Of a stretch of DNA of 64,000 bases, positions 49,360-61,368 are shown one piece after another. Position 1 is the stretch's first letter. The number at the start of each line of letters is the position of its first letter. Under the pieces are notes generated by a model. It was not told the origin of the DNA. It saw only the letters and a program-made list of their open reading frames with translations, and searched no databases. This DNA is from Seriola aureovittata (taxonomy: Eukaryota; Chordata; Actinopteri; Carangiformes; Carangidae), in NCBI RefSeq assembly GCF_021018895.1, contig NC_079384.1, positions 21,564,140-21,628,139 of the forward strand, given 5' to 3'. Made by a program: the position numbers and the translations under genes.

Positions 49360-51751
49360 CTAGTCTCTGTAACGGACAGGGCATTGTCCCTGTGTGCTCC
49401 AGTTTGATTGACGGGGTGGCACTTCAATCTCTTGGTGAAAGCTGGGGTTTTTGATAAACTTCCTCCGTAAGTTAAGTGCTAGCTGTTCAGCAACTTTACG
49501 TTTCATTGGCATGTTGACCATCCGGTTCTTCAGAGGTAGACATGAAACAATGATTCTCCCCGGACATTTCATCCTGTTCGTCTTTTTCCTTCTCTGGGAA
49601 ATCCATCTTGAATTGGGGTGCCATAAGTCATCACATCGTGCTAGTGAGATGCGATTTGCTGAAACATGGTATGTTTTTTGCTCTTGTTGGTTAGCGGTAC
49701 TTTCCTTTAATGGTCCTTTTACAGTCTATCCTAGCCTAGTTCTTGTGGCATAGGGTGCATCATTGACGCTGTTCACAACCTCCCAAGGCTCCATGGCCTT
49801 GTGTACATTAGTCCCGATGAGCAGTCCAACGTCCGCATTGATTTCTGGAATGTACACATCGTTAAGGTGAGGGGTCACTGTTTCGAATCCTCTGGGTGTG
49901 GAATGTTTTCCTTTCTTACGGGAATGGTCTCTATGGTGAAGGCTTTTGGAAGTTCACGGAAGTTGTCCTCAGACAGACTGCTAACTTCCAGACCGAACAC
50001 TTCATTAACATCAACAGGCTTTTCATCGCCCATCGTTCTCAGTAAGATGTGTGTTTTCCTTCCACTGTTTTTAAGTTGGTTCATTAATGTGCAAAAGCAA
50101 TCAGTAATTCCTGGATCAAGGAAGGTGTATGATTCCAGAGTTTTATTTTCTTTTGTTGTCTTGACTTGGACAGGAACTATTGATAGTATACACTCGTCTC
50201 CACCAGCCCCTGTGACTCCACATATTTTACCTTACCTATTTTACCTTTTACCTTTATTGTCAGCACCTTTGCTTTCCTGTTCATCTCCATCATTGTGCTT
50301 TTTCATGTGCAGGAGTGTGGGATGCATTAAAGAACACTCCTGACAGGACAGCTTCTCATTGCAGGTCTTGCTCATGTGTACATGCCTTAAACAGTTGAAG
50401 CACAGTCCTTTGCTATGCAAAAAGTAAATTTTTTCTTTGTGGCGCTGTCCTTTCAGTTTTTTACATGCGCCTATGCAGTGTTCTCGTGAGTCTTTAACTG
50501 TATGGTCAATGTGCATTGCGCTTGTGGTGAATGTTTTCTTACTTTGTTTTTCCTTTGTCTTTAACTGTGCATGCACCTTTGTAGCTGATTTAATGGATGG
50601 GCTGTCCTTTATATCACCAAAAATAGGATGCATAGCAATCTTGGCTTGTCTGTGAATAAAGTCAACAAGGTCTTTAAAGCTGATCTTTTCCCCTGCTGTT
50701 CCTAGATGCCACACGCTATTGTCTTTTTCCATGCTTGAAAGATCTTATAAAAAAGATGGTAATCAAGCATGTATCCTTTAAAGGTGGGAATGTCCAGTGG
50801 CGGCAAAGTAAATCCTCTGTGCTGTTTCATCATTAGCTCTGAAATGTTAGCTTGCTGCTGCATAACGCTACACGATGTGTCCACAACATTGTCCTTATTG
50901 TAAGTGACCTTGGGTGACTGCGTAGAACGACCAGATTTGCTTGATTGTGTTATGAAGCTGGACTGGAACTGTTACCTTGCATTGCTCATGTCTGGATTTT
51001 CTAAGTGTAGAAATAGAAGTATTTCTACACTTGCTCCTTGTGTTGAACTTATTGTCGACCACCTGCACTCAGTCTCAAACTCTTCCAACACGTTTAGCCT
51101 CTGATGCTGCTATGGCAGTATTCAACTCCAACTCTTCTTATTCAGCCTTTAATTCAGCTTCCTGCCTTTGTAATGCTTGTTTTTTTTTTTTTAATCCAGC
51201 AGCCTCGGCCAGCAATGCAGCTCTTTCCAATTCTGGCCTAAGGCGGACTGATGAAGTTGAGGATGACACAGAACTCAAACTTCGAAATCCACTTCCTTTA
51301 CTCTTACTGCTAGTAGCAGATGATATTGTGCCAACACTATCTGAAGGATTCCGTTCTTCATCATATATCATTGCTTGCTCAACTCGTTCCTCAATCAACT
51401 CCATCTATTTTTCAGTTTTTGCAATGAAACTGTTTGCCTCTTGCATTTTTGGTTTATCTTTGTTATCTGATCCTCCTTAAATTCCTATTATGTATAGAAC
51501 TGTTTCAGGGCATCGTTTTCCTCTCCAAATTTTCTGACCAACTCCTGGTAATCAACGCTTAGTTTTTGTTTAACAGTGCTAACATTAGCATCTTCTTCCT
51601 GAAGTTCTTCTATCTCCTTCATTTTGCCTGTTATCTGAGCTAGCTTACTCCTTCTTTGCTGTATAATGTTATTCTTTGCTTCCTCTACAGCTTTTTCTGT
51701 CATTTTCACTTGCCTTTTTTTAGTGACAGATTTTTCCTCCTGTCCTTCCAT
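49360..51751 (-). pseudogene. BEL/Pao gag-protease (and start of RT) remnant
   Basis: In minus-strand order: an N-terminal gag coiled-coil-like region (51751-51488), a Ser-rich and charged segment with KKKKQALQRQEAELKAE (51404-51138), and a zinc-finger region (50732-50241). That region has CFNCLRHVHMSKTC (CX2CX4HX4C) and CQECSLMHPTLLH, the double finger of BEL gag. A protease follows with FLDPG as active-site loop and LLRTMGDEKPVD (about 50.2-49.9 kb). Then come IPEINADVGLLIG and a pre-RT piece NLRRKFIKNPSFHQE. Several stops and frameshifts occur. RT catalytic core, RNase H and integrase are absent; the sequence jumps to the 3' end near 49.35 kb. Confidence 0.7.
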
Positions 51752-51759
51752 AATAGCGT

Positions 51760-52013
51760 TTCAATCAGGTTCCTTTATGATACACACTAGCGTCCAAAAC
51801 ACTGTTAATGTTAATCTTATTCACATGAACTTGATTGACGTCCTAGAGTCAAGCTATTGGCAGACACAATTCCCAATGCTAGCTTACCAGAGTCCGTCCA
51901 CCGCTGTAGGCTGGCACCTCATGTCCACAATTTCCTCTTAGCAGGAGATTATCTGCTCGTTATTCCAAAAATCGTTTCTGTTTCCCCTGGGAGCAAGTTT
52001 TTACAACTAATGT
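51760..52013. other. Junction between the Gypsy and BEL/Pao parts
   Basis: About 250 bp between the Gypsy integrase C-terminus and the BEL gag start. No complete LTR is recognisable here, so the Gypsy insertion lost its 3' LTR or the join was made by deletion. Confidence 0.35.
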
Positions 52014-52846
52014 CTAGTCCTGTGTCCAAACAATCACTTGTGGTTCCTGCCCTTGTCTGCGCACCCACACCCTTTCCCCTGGAAGAAGCAAGTGTGCTTG
52101 AGCTATCTGGTCATAATATTGCTTCTCTTGTCTAGTTGCACTGGCCATTTTCTTATGGGCTATGTCATATGCAATGGTCAGTCTCTTGTGGTGCTCCATA
52201 ACCCACCTGGGAACACCATATTTAGGAGGTGCATGGTCTACGCCCAGACCCACCTCAGCTGGAAGTCTAAGGTGATGGCTAAACATGATAGAATGGGGCA
52301 AACCCTGTGGCACTATGGGCTGTGTTGTTGTATGCATGTAGCAACTCAGACAAATGTTCTGGCCACTTACTCTGTTTCTCTACCTCAAGTGTGCGGAGCA
52401 TGTTCAGCAGTTTGGTTCATCTGTTCCACCCAGCCATTTCCTGCAGGGTGGTACGGAGTAGTACGACTCTTTGGGATCTTGTACATATCAGAAAGCTGTT
52501 TCTTCAGATCTGACTCAAAGTTTGGACTTTGATCCAAGTGGAAAGGAGATGGGCAACCAAAGGTTTGAATTAGGTGAGACAAGATGGCATAGACAGTAGT
52601 CTTTGCAGTTTGATCATGTGTGGGAAGAGCCCACGAATAGTGGGTGAACATATTGGTCATGACTAGAATGTTCTGATAAGTGTCACTGGGCCTACTCAAG
52701 GACAGGAAATCGAGGGCCACTATGAGTAAGTGGTAGGACACGTGGCTCGATCCCATCTTTCTGTAGGCTGCGGACAACACACCCAGCTCCTTTTCCATGC
52801 CTGACCAAAAGAAATGGGGTCTCACGTTGGCGATGGTCTGTTCCAC
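52014..52846 (-). pseudogene. Ty3/Gypsy integrase remnant
   Basis: 52846-52385 has VALDFLSLS (first Asp), HLDQSPNFES (second Asp) and GNGWVEQMNQT (Glu), with 35 residues between the last two, a D35E spacing. 52337-52014 holds the C-terminal part (EKQYYDQIAQAH, GERVWVRRQG). A frameshift near 52.36 kb separates the halves. Confidence 0.7.
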
Positions 52847-53212
52847 TCCTGCATGGGCTGCAGCTTCATGACAGCGCTACCACACCTCTTACTATCTGGA
52901 AACTGGACACACAACCTGGAAGCATGGCTCACATGTGTGGGGGTCAATAACTTTCCTACAGAGAATCCCTTTTAGCATGCAAATTCTCTTTTGATGTTGG
53001 AACAGCTGTTTTGCAGTAGTGGAAAGGGTTCTCCTCTCTAACCTTGGGCCTCGCCCCTGTCCACATACCTTCTAACAATACTGATGTCTGGGTCAGCTAC
53101 CTGGAGGGCCTTCCAATCTCCTCCCAACTCTGGCATAGCCACAACAGGGCTGGTTTTTGCACATTTTTCTGCGTGAGCCACAGCTGTCAAGACCTAGACA
53201 GTGCATCAGCAT

Positions 53213-53599
53213 TTACATTTTCCTTTCCTTTTCGACATTTGACTTTAAAATCAAAAGAAGCCTCTGTTCTACTGCCCCTAGCCTAGCAGTCTGAAAATGG
53301 GCGAAAGGGTTGCTATCTTTGTACACAGTGAACTTAGCATCAGTCAAGTAGTCTTTAAATTTCTCTGTGATGGCCCATTTTAATGTCAACAATTCCAGCT
53401 TGAAGGAACTGTAATTGGACAAGCTGTTGGTTAGAATACCAACCAACAGTGCATTCAGTGAACGTGCAATTTTGGCGGATCCAGAGACAAAGTGCCTATA
53501 ATAGCCTGCTGAGCCTAAGAATGCTCTGAGTTGTGTTACAGTGGAAGGAATTGGCCACTCTATCAGGGTCAGGCATAACCCCAGACTGATTGACCACAT
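53213..53599 (-). pseudogene. Ty3/Gypsy RT connection/RNase H remnant
   Basis: TQLRAFLGSAGYYRHFVSG is the connection motif. NYSSFKLELLTLKWAITEKF and AKFTVYKDSNPFAH are RNase H-like. The segment that should carry the first RNase H Asp is deleted between them, and TDNNP-type sequence has become KDSNP. Confidence 0.65.
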
Positions 53600-53647
53600 G
53601 GCCTAGAAAGTTTACCTGGTGTTGCAGCAACTTGCACTTATCTTGTC

Positions 53648-54374
53648 TTAATTTAAGGCCATATCTGCAGAGGCCTCATTCAGTTGTTTCAGGTGGGCTG
53701 CAAAATCAGGGGAGTATACAATAATATCATCCAGGTACACCAACAAGGATTTTGTGATTTGGCCACTGAGACTATGTAGCATTAATTGCTGGAATTTGGC
53801 TGGGACATTACAGAGGCCGAATGGCATGCGTTGGAACTCAAAAAAGCCCAGTGGAGTAGTGAATGCCATCTTTTCACTGTCTTTGGGGTTGACTTCTACC
53901 TGGCATACCCACTGGCAAGGTCCAGGGTGGAAAGGCATTTTGCTTTGGTGAAAGAAGTGAGTGTCTCCTTGATTCTGGAGAGGGGGAAAACGTCCCTGTG
54001 AGTGACTGCATTGAGTTTCCTACAGTCAATGCAAAACTTTAAGCTCCCATCCTTCTTCTTTACCATTACAATGGGTGCAGCCCAGGGGCTGGAGCTCTCA
54101 ATTATGATCCGCCCTTCCAACATGTCTGCCAACAGAGACCTGATTTCTTTATACATGAGGGGTGGTAAGGGCCAAAATCGTTCCCTCATAGGGCAGACGT
54201 CCTGTCAAAATGCTCCTCATGCTTAGAAAAAACTTGTTCGCACTTACATAGCAGGGAAGCCAGCTTACCCTGTTGTTCCTCTGTAAGATCAGGTTGGTCT
54301 ATGAGCTTCTGCACATCAAAGTCTGGGCTCTCCTCTGATGCACCAGTGGCCTCACCTAACCCCATCTCTACCAT
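53648..54374 (-). pseudogene. Ty3/Gypsy reverse transcriptase remnant
   Basis: A linker (54374-54186) is followed by RT in two frames. 54189-53896 has PWAAPIVMVKKKDGSLKFCI and LDLASGYAR, which carries the first catalytic Asp. 53938-53648 has FEFQRMPFGLCNVPAKFQQL and the active-site YLDDIIVYS. All three catalytic Asp are therefore still encoded, but a frameshift near 53.9 kb separates them. Confidence 0.75.
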
Positions 54375-54821
54375 ACCATCAGCAGCAGGGTACCCTGGAC
54401 ATCTGCTTCGTCCACTTGGTAGAGCCTACCAATCCTCTGGTAGCACCCTAAGAAAACAGGAAAGTCATTTAAATTATGAAGCCAAATTTGTACCCTACAA
54501 CCCTTGACCACAGCCAACGTCCTGTACGCTGACACAGAATTAAGCTCTTCAAGGGCTTCAACCAGGCCACAATAGCCCTTCCCCCTAGGGCCAGTCGGGG
54601 CTCAACCCGAGACCACCACCTCACTCTGGGCTGGGACTGTGATTCCATGCCACCTGGCTGGCCAAATGTATCCATCCTCCATGGTGACAGCTGTCCTCTA
54701 GCATTCTGCAAAGGCTTTCCTCCATGCCTGTTGAGACTTAGAGCTCTGACAAGAAAAGAACAATGGCTTGTCTTGGGCTTTGAACACCCCAACAGGCCCA
54801 CCACATTCACACATATCACAT

Positions 54822-55664
54822 TCATACCAATGATAAAAGGGTTAGATAAAAACTTGTCTTCACTGTGAAAACTCCACGGTTGTCAATCTTGAGTCCATCA
54901 ATTTCAAAGTCCATTACTGCATAGCCTATGCATGGGATCTTAAGGCCATTGGCCACCTTCAGCTTCACAAATGATGGCTCATTCACACTATATTCAGGGA
55001 ACAGCCTTGCCAATAAGCTCTGTTGCGTTAAAGATGCATGGGAACCCGTATCTAACAGTCCTGTGAGTGCAACACCACCTATTAACCCCACTAACTTGGC
55101 CTTAGCAGTAGGGCTAATTAATTTAAAGCTGTCTGGTGTTCTGGAACAAAATCTGGCAATGTGGCCAGATTGGTTGCAATGCCTACAAATGGGCTTATCT
55201 CCTGCATCCCACCTGTTGAGAGGATGGGTTTCTGTGCGCCCCCTCTCAGGCCGAACCTGAGGCATGTTGTTAGACCTCAGTGCAGTGAACGTCACCTCCG
55301 GGTCCTGGCGGACAAACCTTTTCAGTGCTTGGAGCAGAGCACCCCTCTCCAGGCCCAGTAGGAACTGCTGGCCACTGGTTATGAGTGGGGGCTCATTCTG
55401 GGTCATGCTGCTGCAGCCCACAGTACGGTTCTTTCAGGTGCAGTACATATGGTTGTACTGGCTCCTCTGGTCAAAGAACTGTGACATTAATGAAGAACCA
55501 GAGACTTTCTTTTCATACAAGTTATCAAGGGCAGCAAAGATTTTATAAGCTCTATCTCTCATTACCCGGTTCCCGTCACCGCCAGCAATGTCCTGCTGTC
55601 GATCTGTCCCGCAAGCCGCCGCTGTTGCCTGGAAGCCGCCAGTGGGGAGCCCAGCAGTAATCAA
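54822..55664 (-). pseudogene. Ty3/Gypsy gag-protease remnant
   Basis: A first segment, 55664-55434, holds RAYKIFAALDNLYEKKVSG. A second open segment, 55421-54822 (199 aa), has a single zinc knuckle CRHCNQSGHIARFC at residues 79-92. An aspartic-protease active site LLDTGSHAS follows, with the Asp at residue 124. Gag and protease lie in one frame here, but the frame ends before RT. Confidence 0.7.
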
Positions 55665-55877
55665 AAACCCACTTGACTATCACAAGTCAGTGTCACAGAA
55701 AAAAATGAAATATACTGAAGTTCAACTTATACATGCAAAAAAATGAACCCACAGCACACAAATATAAATGGTCATAATCATATCAAAATAAGCAAATATA
55801 AATAATCATAATTGTATCTAAGGAAAAATATAATGCATGCAATTCAAAACACAGCAGTCCAAAATACAACCAAAACA
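55665..55877 (-). repeat. LTR-like direct repeat, 5' copy
   Basis: Longer partner of 49170-49306, with roughly 90% identity over the first 100 bp by eye. It ends just before a long CA array at 55895. Gypsy gag sequence starts immediately on its inner side. Confidence 0.65.
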
Positions 55878-55889
55878 GATGACACTTCG

Positions 55890-55894
<5 letters not shown>

Positions 55895-55947
<53 letters not shown>
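55895..55947 (+). repeat. (CA)n microsatellite at the edge of the LTR-like repeat
   Basis: About 26 CA units starting 18 bp after the end of the 55.7-kb LTR-like repeat. Confidence 0.95.
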
Positions 55948-55951
<4 letters not shown>

Positions 55952-56383
55952 GCAGCACAGTACACAGTCTGCTGAGAGAAGGTCCCTTCTCCCAATCACA
56001 CCTCTCCTGCTCACCAGGGATGAAACTGGAAACCCCCCAGTCACCTTTTCTCTAACTGTCAGAACAGCACTGCCCCCTGTTGGAGAGGATTCCCTCTGCT
56101 GTTAGGCCATGAACTCATGCTCCTGTATTGCTGGTTGTAGTTACTGCAGGTGGATATGGACAGTAGTAGCAGTCGTTGTGGTCTGAGCTTGTTTGCAGGT
56201 ACGTGTGGAACTCTGTGTGGACCATTGTCCTGGATGTCACTTGTTTGTGGATCTGCTTTGAGCCTCAGGCGGGGAGGAGCAGCAGGAAGCTGCCTGCTGT
56301 CCACACACACAATTTATGACACCTCATTTTACTTTGAAGAGCAGCTTCTGATTGTACACACTGACTGCTGCAACAAGTCTGTC

Positions 56384-56407
56384 TCACACACACACACGCG
56401 CGCACGT

Positions 56408-56485
<78 letters not shown>

Positions 56486-56786
56486 ACACACACACATACA
56501 CACTCACACACACACACACAAATACACACACAAGGCTGGATAAAATCAATGTCTCACTGGTCACACACACAGTTTTGTCATGAAACTATATAAAATACTT
56601 GTGTGAAATATATTCAACTTCAAATATGATGATATGAAATACATTAAAATAACTGTCCAATAAAAAATGCATTATAGAGTCTAATCTTTGAAAGCAATTG
56701 AATGTGTGTGTGTAAGTGTGTGTGGGTGTGTGGGTGGGCGGAGTTACATTACAGCTGACCTATAGCTGAACCCTGAAGACACTTCG

Positions 56787-56857
<71 letters not shown>

Positions 56858-57141
56858 CCTGAGTTGTGGTTTGAAAACAAGCAGTCAGCAAATAATGAAT
56901 CCTGTTAAAAGGCCATTAACACTGAGAGAGACAGAGAGGTCAAGAATGACAGAGAGGTATGGAAGAAAGAAAGAAAGAAAGAAAAAAAGAAAGAAAAAAA
57001 CAAAAAAAACAGGATGAGTGGGGAACAGAAAGAAAGAAAAACAAAAAAGAGGAGGAATAAGAGAAAGAGAGGAGGGAGAGTGACCTTTGTCTGAACTCAC
57101 TGGTGAACTTCTGCCTCAGTGTACTCCAGATAACCTGCCTC

Positions 57142-57222
<81 letters not shown>

Positions 57223-57372
57223 CACACACACACACACACACCCACAGTGCCAGGACGCACAGCACAGTTTCAGCTTATATAATGGAGAGCAGAATAATAT
57301 GTGTGTTTCCAGTTCAGCTTTGGAAGTATGAATGGGAGCTGATCCCAGCATTAGTCATGTCAGCACTGGCTC

Positions 57373-57416
<44 letters not shown>
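56384..57416 (+). repeat. Dense cluster of simple repeats
   Basis: CA arrays at 56384-56533, 56789-56858 and 57146-57241, a (GAAA)n purine tract at 56963-57010 and (CT)n(CA)n at 57373-57416. More than a third of this 1 kb is simple repeat. Confidence 0.95.
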
Positions 57417-57712
57417 TTCTCACACACAAGCCGACAGCAGCACTAATGTGACCACCACGTTACAGCAGAGAAAACATGAAAAACAGAGTATCCATTCTGC
57501 TAAATAATGTAATTTTACCTAAAAGAAAAATATCACACTACTGTTTTTTAGGATTACTTAGGATTACAACAACACACTGATGAACTTAACACAAACACTG
57601 CTGTTTTTACAACTTTGTATATCTTTTTAATTTTGTCATACAGGCTTCTCACAACAGAAAAATAAAAAATATTCAGAAACAGCTGATTTTACAGAACAGT
57701 AGTAACCATGTA

Positions 57713-57900
57713 GAGACTGAGGTTGGGCTGGACTCTCTGCTCAGCCTGCCTCAGTGTCAGGCCATGATTTTTGACATAGTCCACCAAAGTGGCCCTATTG
57801 TCATCTGAAATATGTGTCTGTCGATCACCAGGTCTTCTTTTTTCTGGCCCTCATTCTCCACCTCCTTTCTGTCTTCCTCTTCCTCTCACTTTCACTGCTT
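57713..57900 (-). pseudogene. Transposase N-terminal fragment of a related IS630-like family
   Basis: The minus strand reads HISDDNRATLVDYVKNHGLT then LRQAEQRVQPNLS. This parallels the helix-turn-helix segment of copy 1 (VDHVINHRLTLRETGQRVQPN) but at lower identity. A possible terminus, CTGTTTTTTAGGATTACTTA, occurs about 170 bp away near 57542. The catalytic domain is absent. Confidence 0.55.
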
Positions 57901-58064
57901 CCATGTTTGCAAAGTTCTCACAGAAGCTCACCTGAGCTCCACCTGTAGCGCTAAGGCTAGGACTGTGTGGCTTTTGTTGAGTTCCAGATCAGAGTGGTTG
58001 TCAAAAGAAATCCATCTAACCATCAACTGTCCATAGTTGTTTCAGTATAGGATCCACTTGGATT

Positions 58065-58660
58065 TGGGGCACCCTTTATGGTGGGACAGCAGATCCTGCA
58101 GCAGATGTGTTGTGATGTCTCAGCTGTGATGACACCTTGCCTAATGACCTTTGACCCCTGTGGGAATTTTGGCTCCAAGACCTGAAAAATCTGGCTGGTG
58201 TGAGGATCAAGAGATGCTACATTCTATCAAACTTTGAGGCCCAGCACTGTGGGTTCCACCCTTTCTCCAATGCCAGCATGTCAGGGTATGGAGAGGGCTC
58301 GTACCTCTGAGCACTCAGTGAATCAAGTCCACTGCTCTTTAGTCAGGGGAAGGTCAAGAGTCAAGAGTATCCGCACTATGGTCACAGCCATACCAGGATT
58401 CGAGATGTCTACATCAGTGACACTCTCAAGAAAGAACTGGAAGAACACTGCCTATGAGAATACTTCTGGACTGATTCTAAGGCTGTACTTGGATACATCA
58501 GTAATGAAGCAGAAGATTTCATGTGTTCATGTGTGCAAACCACACTGAATGCATCAAGCAAAGAGTGTGCGCAGTTGAGGTACATGGCTTCTGAAGAGAA
58601 TCCAGCAGATTATGCCTTAAGAGGTCAACAAGTAACTTCTAACTGGTTCCCAGGACAAGA
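58065..58660 (+). pseudogene. BEL/Pao pol fragment (RT end/RNase H)
   Basis: The plus strand, in shifting frames, has LYGGTADPAADVL, a Trp-rich LWEFWLQDLKNLAGV segment, FSNASMSGYGEGSY, YFWTDSKAVLGYISNEAEDF and MASEENPADYALRGQQV. This order is that of BEL/Pao pol after the RT core. Stops and frameshifts are many. It is on the opposite strand to the BEL gag remnant at 49-52 kb. Confidence 0.65.
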
Positions 58661-60506
58661 AATGTGTCATTGTTCATATGGGTGGCTGACTATCGTTTAA
58701 CTGTGTCCATACTGATATGTAGGCAGAACATGAACACAGACGCACAGCTCTGAAAGTTAGTCTCCGATTGAACTGTAAACGTCTTCAGACTAAGGATTTC
58801 TGGAAGTTTGAGGACTGCGATACAAAACCTGACAGTGAACCTGAGCTGAATGAATGAGAATGAAGAGAACATTCATAGACGCCCACAACAGCTCTGTCAT
58901 ACCAATGTGATTATCTGTTCAGTCATATTATTGTTATTTTTGCTTCTCTGTAACAGTCTTAAGAAGCCCATTGACTTTCTGGAAGTCTCAGTGTTTATCT
59001 GATGATTACATGAACAGTTGGTAACTCCTAGCGGTACGATTTAGCCCAGTAACACCTACTGAACTAATAACCTGTGAAAAACTGGCTTAAGAGATTAATG
59101 TAATGCACTGACTTGATCTTGGCTGAAGTGAATTTGAGCAGAGCTGACATGAGAGAGGTGAAAAAGTGAAGAATTAATATTTAAACTTCAAACTTTAATA
59201 CCCAGAAATCCTGTAAGACAAAGTTAGAGGAGCTGGCATGAACATGGTCACTGTGTGTTGTTTCACTGAAGAGACCAAATAGGAAAAAGATTTTGCACTG
59301 GTAAGTTCACTGACATCAGGATGGTACCTTTTGTGAATTCTACCAAAAAACATTCAGGGCGCAGTTTGAATGTTAAGGTAAACATCATAAAAGTGAACCT
59401 CATTCTGCCTAACTTTGCTATTCTTAGACAAAAACAAAAGCAACGAGACAAATATTTTGATGACCTTGGGAACAAATTCACCTCCAACGTCCAACTGCAG
59501 ACCTACTGAGTAAAGAATTAGCATTAGCATACATGCTGCACCTCCTCCTCAGCCCTCCTCAAGCTTTCCAGGGGATACAGTACCTCTTCAACAAGAGCAG
59601 CTAGACTCACAGATCAGGTCTGAACCAGTTGCCAGGGCTATAAAGTTTGAATACTGAGATAAAAAAAGACTGTGGTGTCCTCTAAATGTGGATCAAGTTT
59701 GAACTGGCTGTTAAACACGGCGTCGGTCACTAAAAGAACTAATAAATGCTTCACCTGGAAAGTCCAACTTTAATTTGTTAATATTTGATTTGATCTTTTC
59801 TTTTTTCTTCTCCTTTACTTAAGCGAGGTGTCATATTACAGAGCTTAGAGGAGGAACACTGGCACCGGAAACACAACTAACATGGAGTAACAGCACCATC
59901 CAGTGGTGATGATCCCACAATGCAAGTTACATTAAATAAGATCACATTTTTTTCAAGTCTGCCTTAGAACAATAATCAGATGCCCAAAAGGACAATGAAA
60001 TAGTTTTTGCTTGCTTCATTAAGACATCCTTTCCTGACAACTAAGTTAAATAATAGGGACAAATCCACAATCCATCCTCTGCACGGAGACATATTCAAAC
60101 GTTACCAACAAGATAATATGAGGCTTCAGCAGCCTGTTAAAAGAAGTTGGTATCTTCCAAAGTTGCAGCCTCTTTATCATGAAATTCCCTCTTTGTGTTT
60201 CCCTGCACAATGTTTCCTTGATCACCTACAGAGGAGGAATCCTAACAAAGAGGGAAGTTTGGACTAAAAGCACTAACTTTAAAAATTTGACTCCATCATT
60301 GTACTGGAGCCTCATATTACTTTACTTTCCACAATAATTTTAAAGACCGAACAGTTGTGTAGGTATTTACATTTTATGTGTGTGTGCTGATGCAAACGTG
60401 TGTCAGTCAATGACCATGACAGAAAGATCAGAGACAATCTTTTTATTGCTCAATTGACATGAATTCCTTTGACTTTTGTGATGCACAAAACATATTTATA
60501 TTTATA

Positions 60507-60537
<31 letters not shown>

Positions 60538-60785
60538 AGAATATATATAGTATGTGTGTGTTTCTTTTTCATTTGAAACAAGGAGAAGTACTCTAATAAA
60601 AGGTATCAAAGTTGACCAGGAAATATATTTGAGGATTTCAATGAAGTGAATTGTGTCCGTGCTGTCAGATGTTTCATGATTGCATCCATGTTCCAAAAAG
60701 GTTCCTTCTTTGTTAATTGTCATTTTTCAGTCTGTAATCTAATGTACCAAATGAAACAGAATTTGTAAACTTATGGTAAGAGCCA
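58661..60785. other. Intergenic, nothing recognised
   Basis: Unassigned AT-rich sequence after the BEL/Pao pol fragment. The start may contain further unrecognisable retroelement sequence. Confidence 0.4.
60494..60550 (+). repeat. (TA)n/(GATATA)n tract
   Basis: Alternating TA with ATAGAT units. Confidence 0.9.
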
Positions 60786-61306
60786 TTTATTAACTCTCTC
60801 CACAGTCCAGGAGAGTGAACGCTCCCTGAGCCTCAGCATCAAAAACACAACACCAAACGTTTGATAAATCCATTTTAATGGAAAATGTAAAACCCTTTTG
60901 AACTTCAATGTACAAAGCATGTAACACTTGCACTTTAAAATTTGAAATTGAAGCAAGCCATGTTTTAAAAAAATACCTCAGTGAAAGTATATATTTACAC
61001 ATTACAGTTAAGTTTTTCATTATTTTATCTTTTAACTTCAAAGGTTCACCATAGTAAATCTTAACAAAACAAAAAACAAGACAATTATTTTCTTAAATAA
61101 ATTACATCTTTTTTGTAAATGTCTCCATTTTACAGAGAATACTTTTTCATAAAATGCTGTGTGTATAAGCCATTTTGTTTTTTCTTTACATAATACAACT
61201 TTACAGTCTTTACAATAGTTTGGCAGTTCATTTTCAAAAATTGTATTTATGGCATGAGGACTGTAGAGCATCAACATTTCCCAAAGTTACAGGCATTAGC
61301 TGGTTG

Positions 61307-61368
<62 letters not shown>

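Larger units (their letters stand above)
49170..55877 (-). mobile_element. Mosaic LTR element: BEL/Pao and Ty3/Gypsy parts between direct repeats
   Basis: Two direct repeats (49170-49306 and 55665-55877) bracket, on the minus strand, a Ty3/Gypsy gag-protease-RT-RNase H-integrase remnant and then a BEL/Pao gag-protease remnant. A G-rich run (GTGTGGGGGAG on the minus strand, near 49326) lies just inside the 49.2-kb repeat, like the polypurine tract before a 3' LTR. The simplest reading is a BEL element with its pol deleted and a Gypsy element inserted behind its 5' LTR. Exact LTR borders and target duplications were not resolved. Confidence 0.5.

Noticed and set aside
49801..50343. 180-codon plus-strand open frame
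   Set aside because: It is antisense to the BEL/Pao protease/gag remnant, which explains the sequence better.
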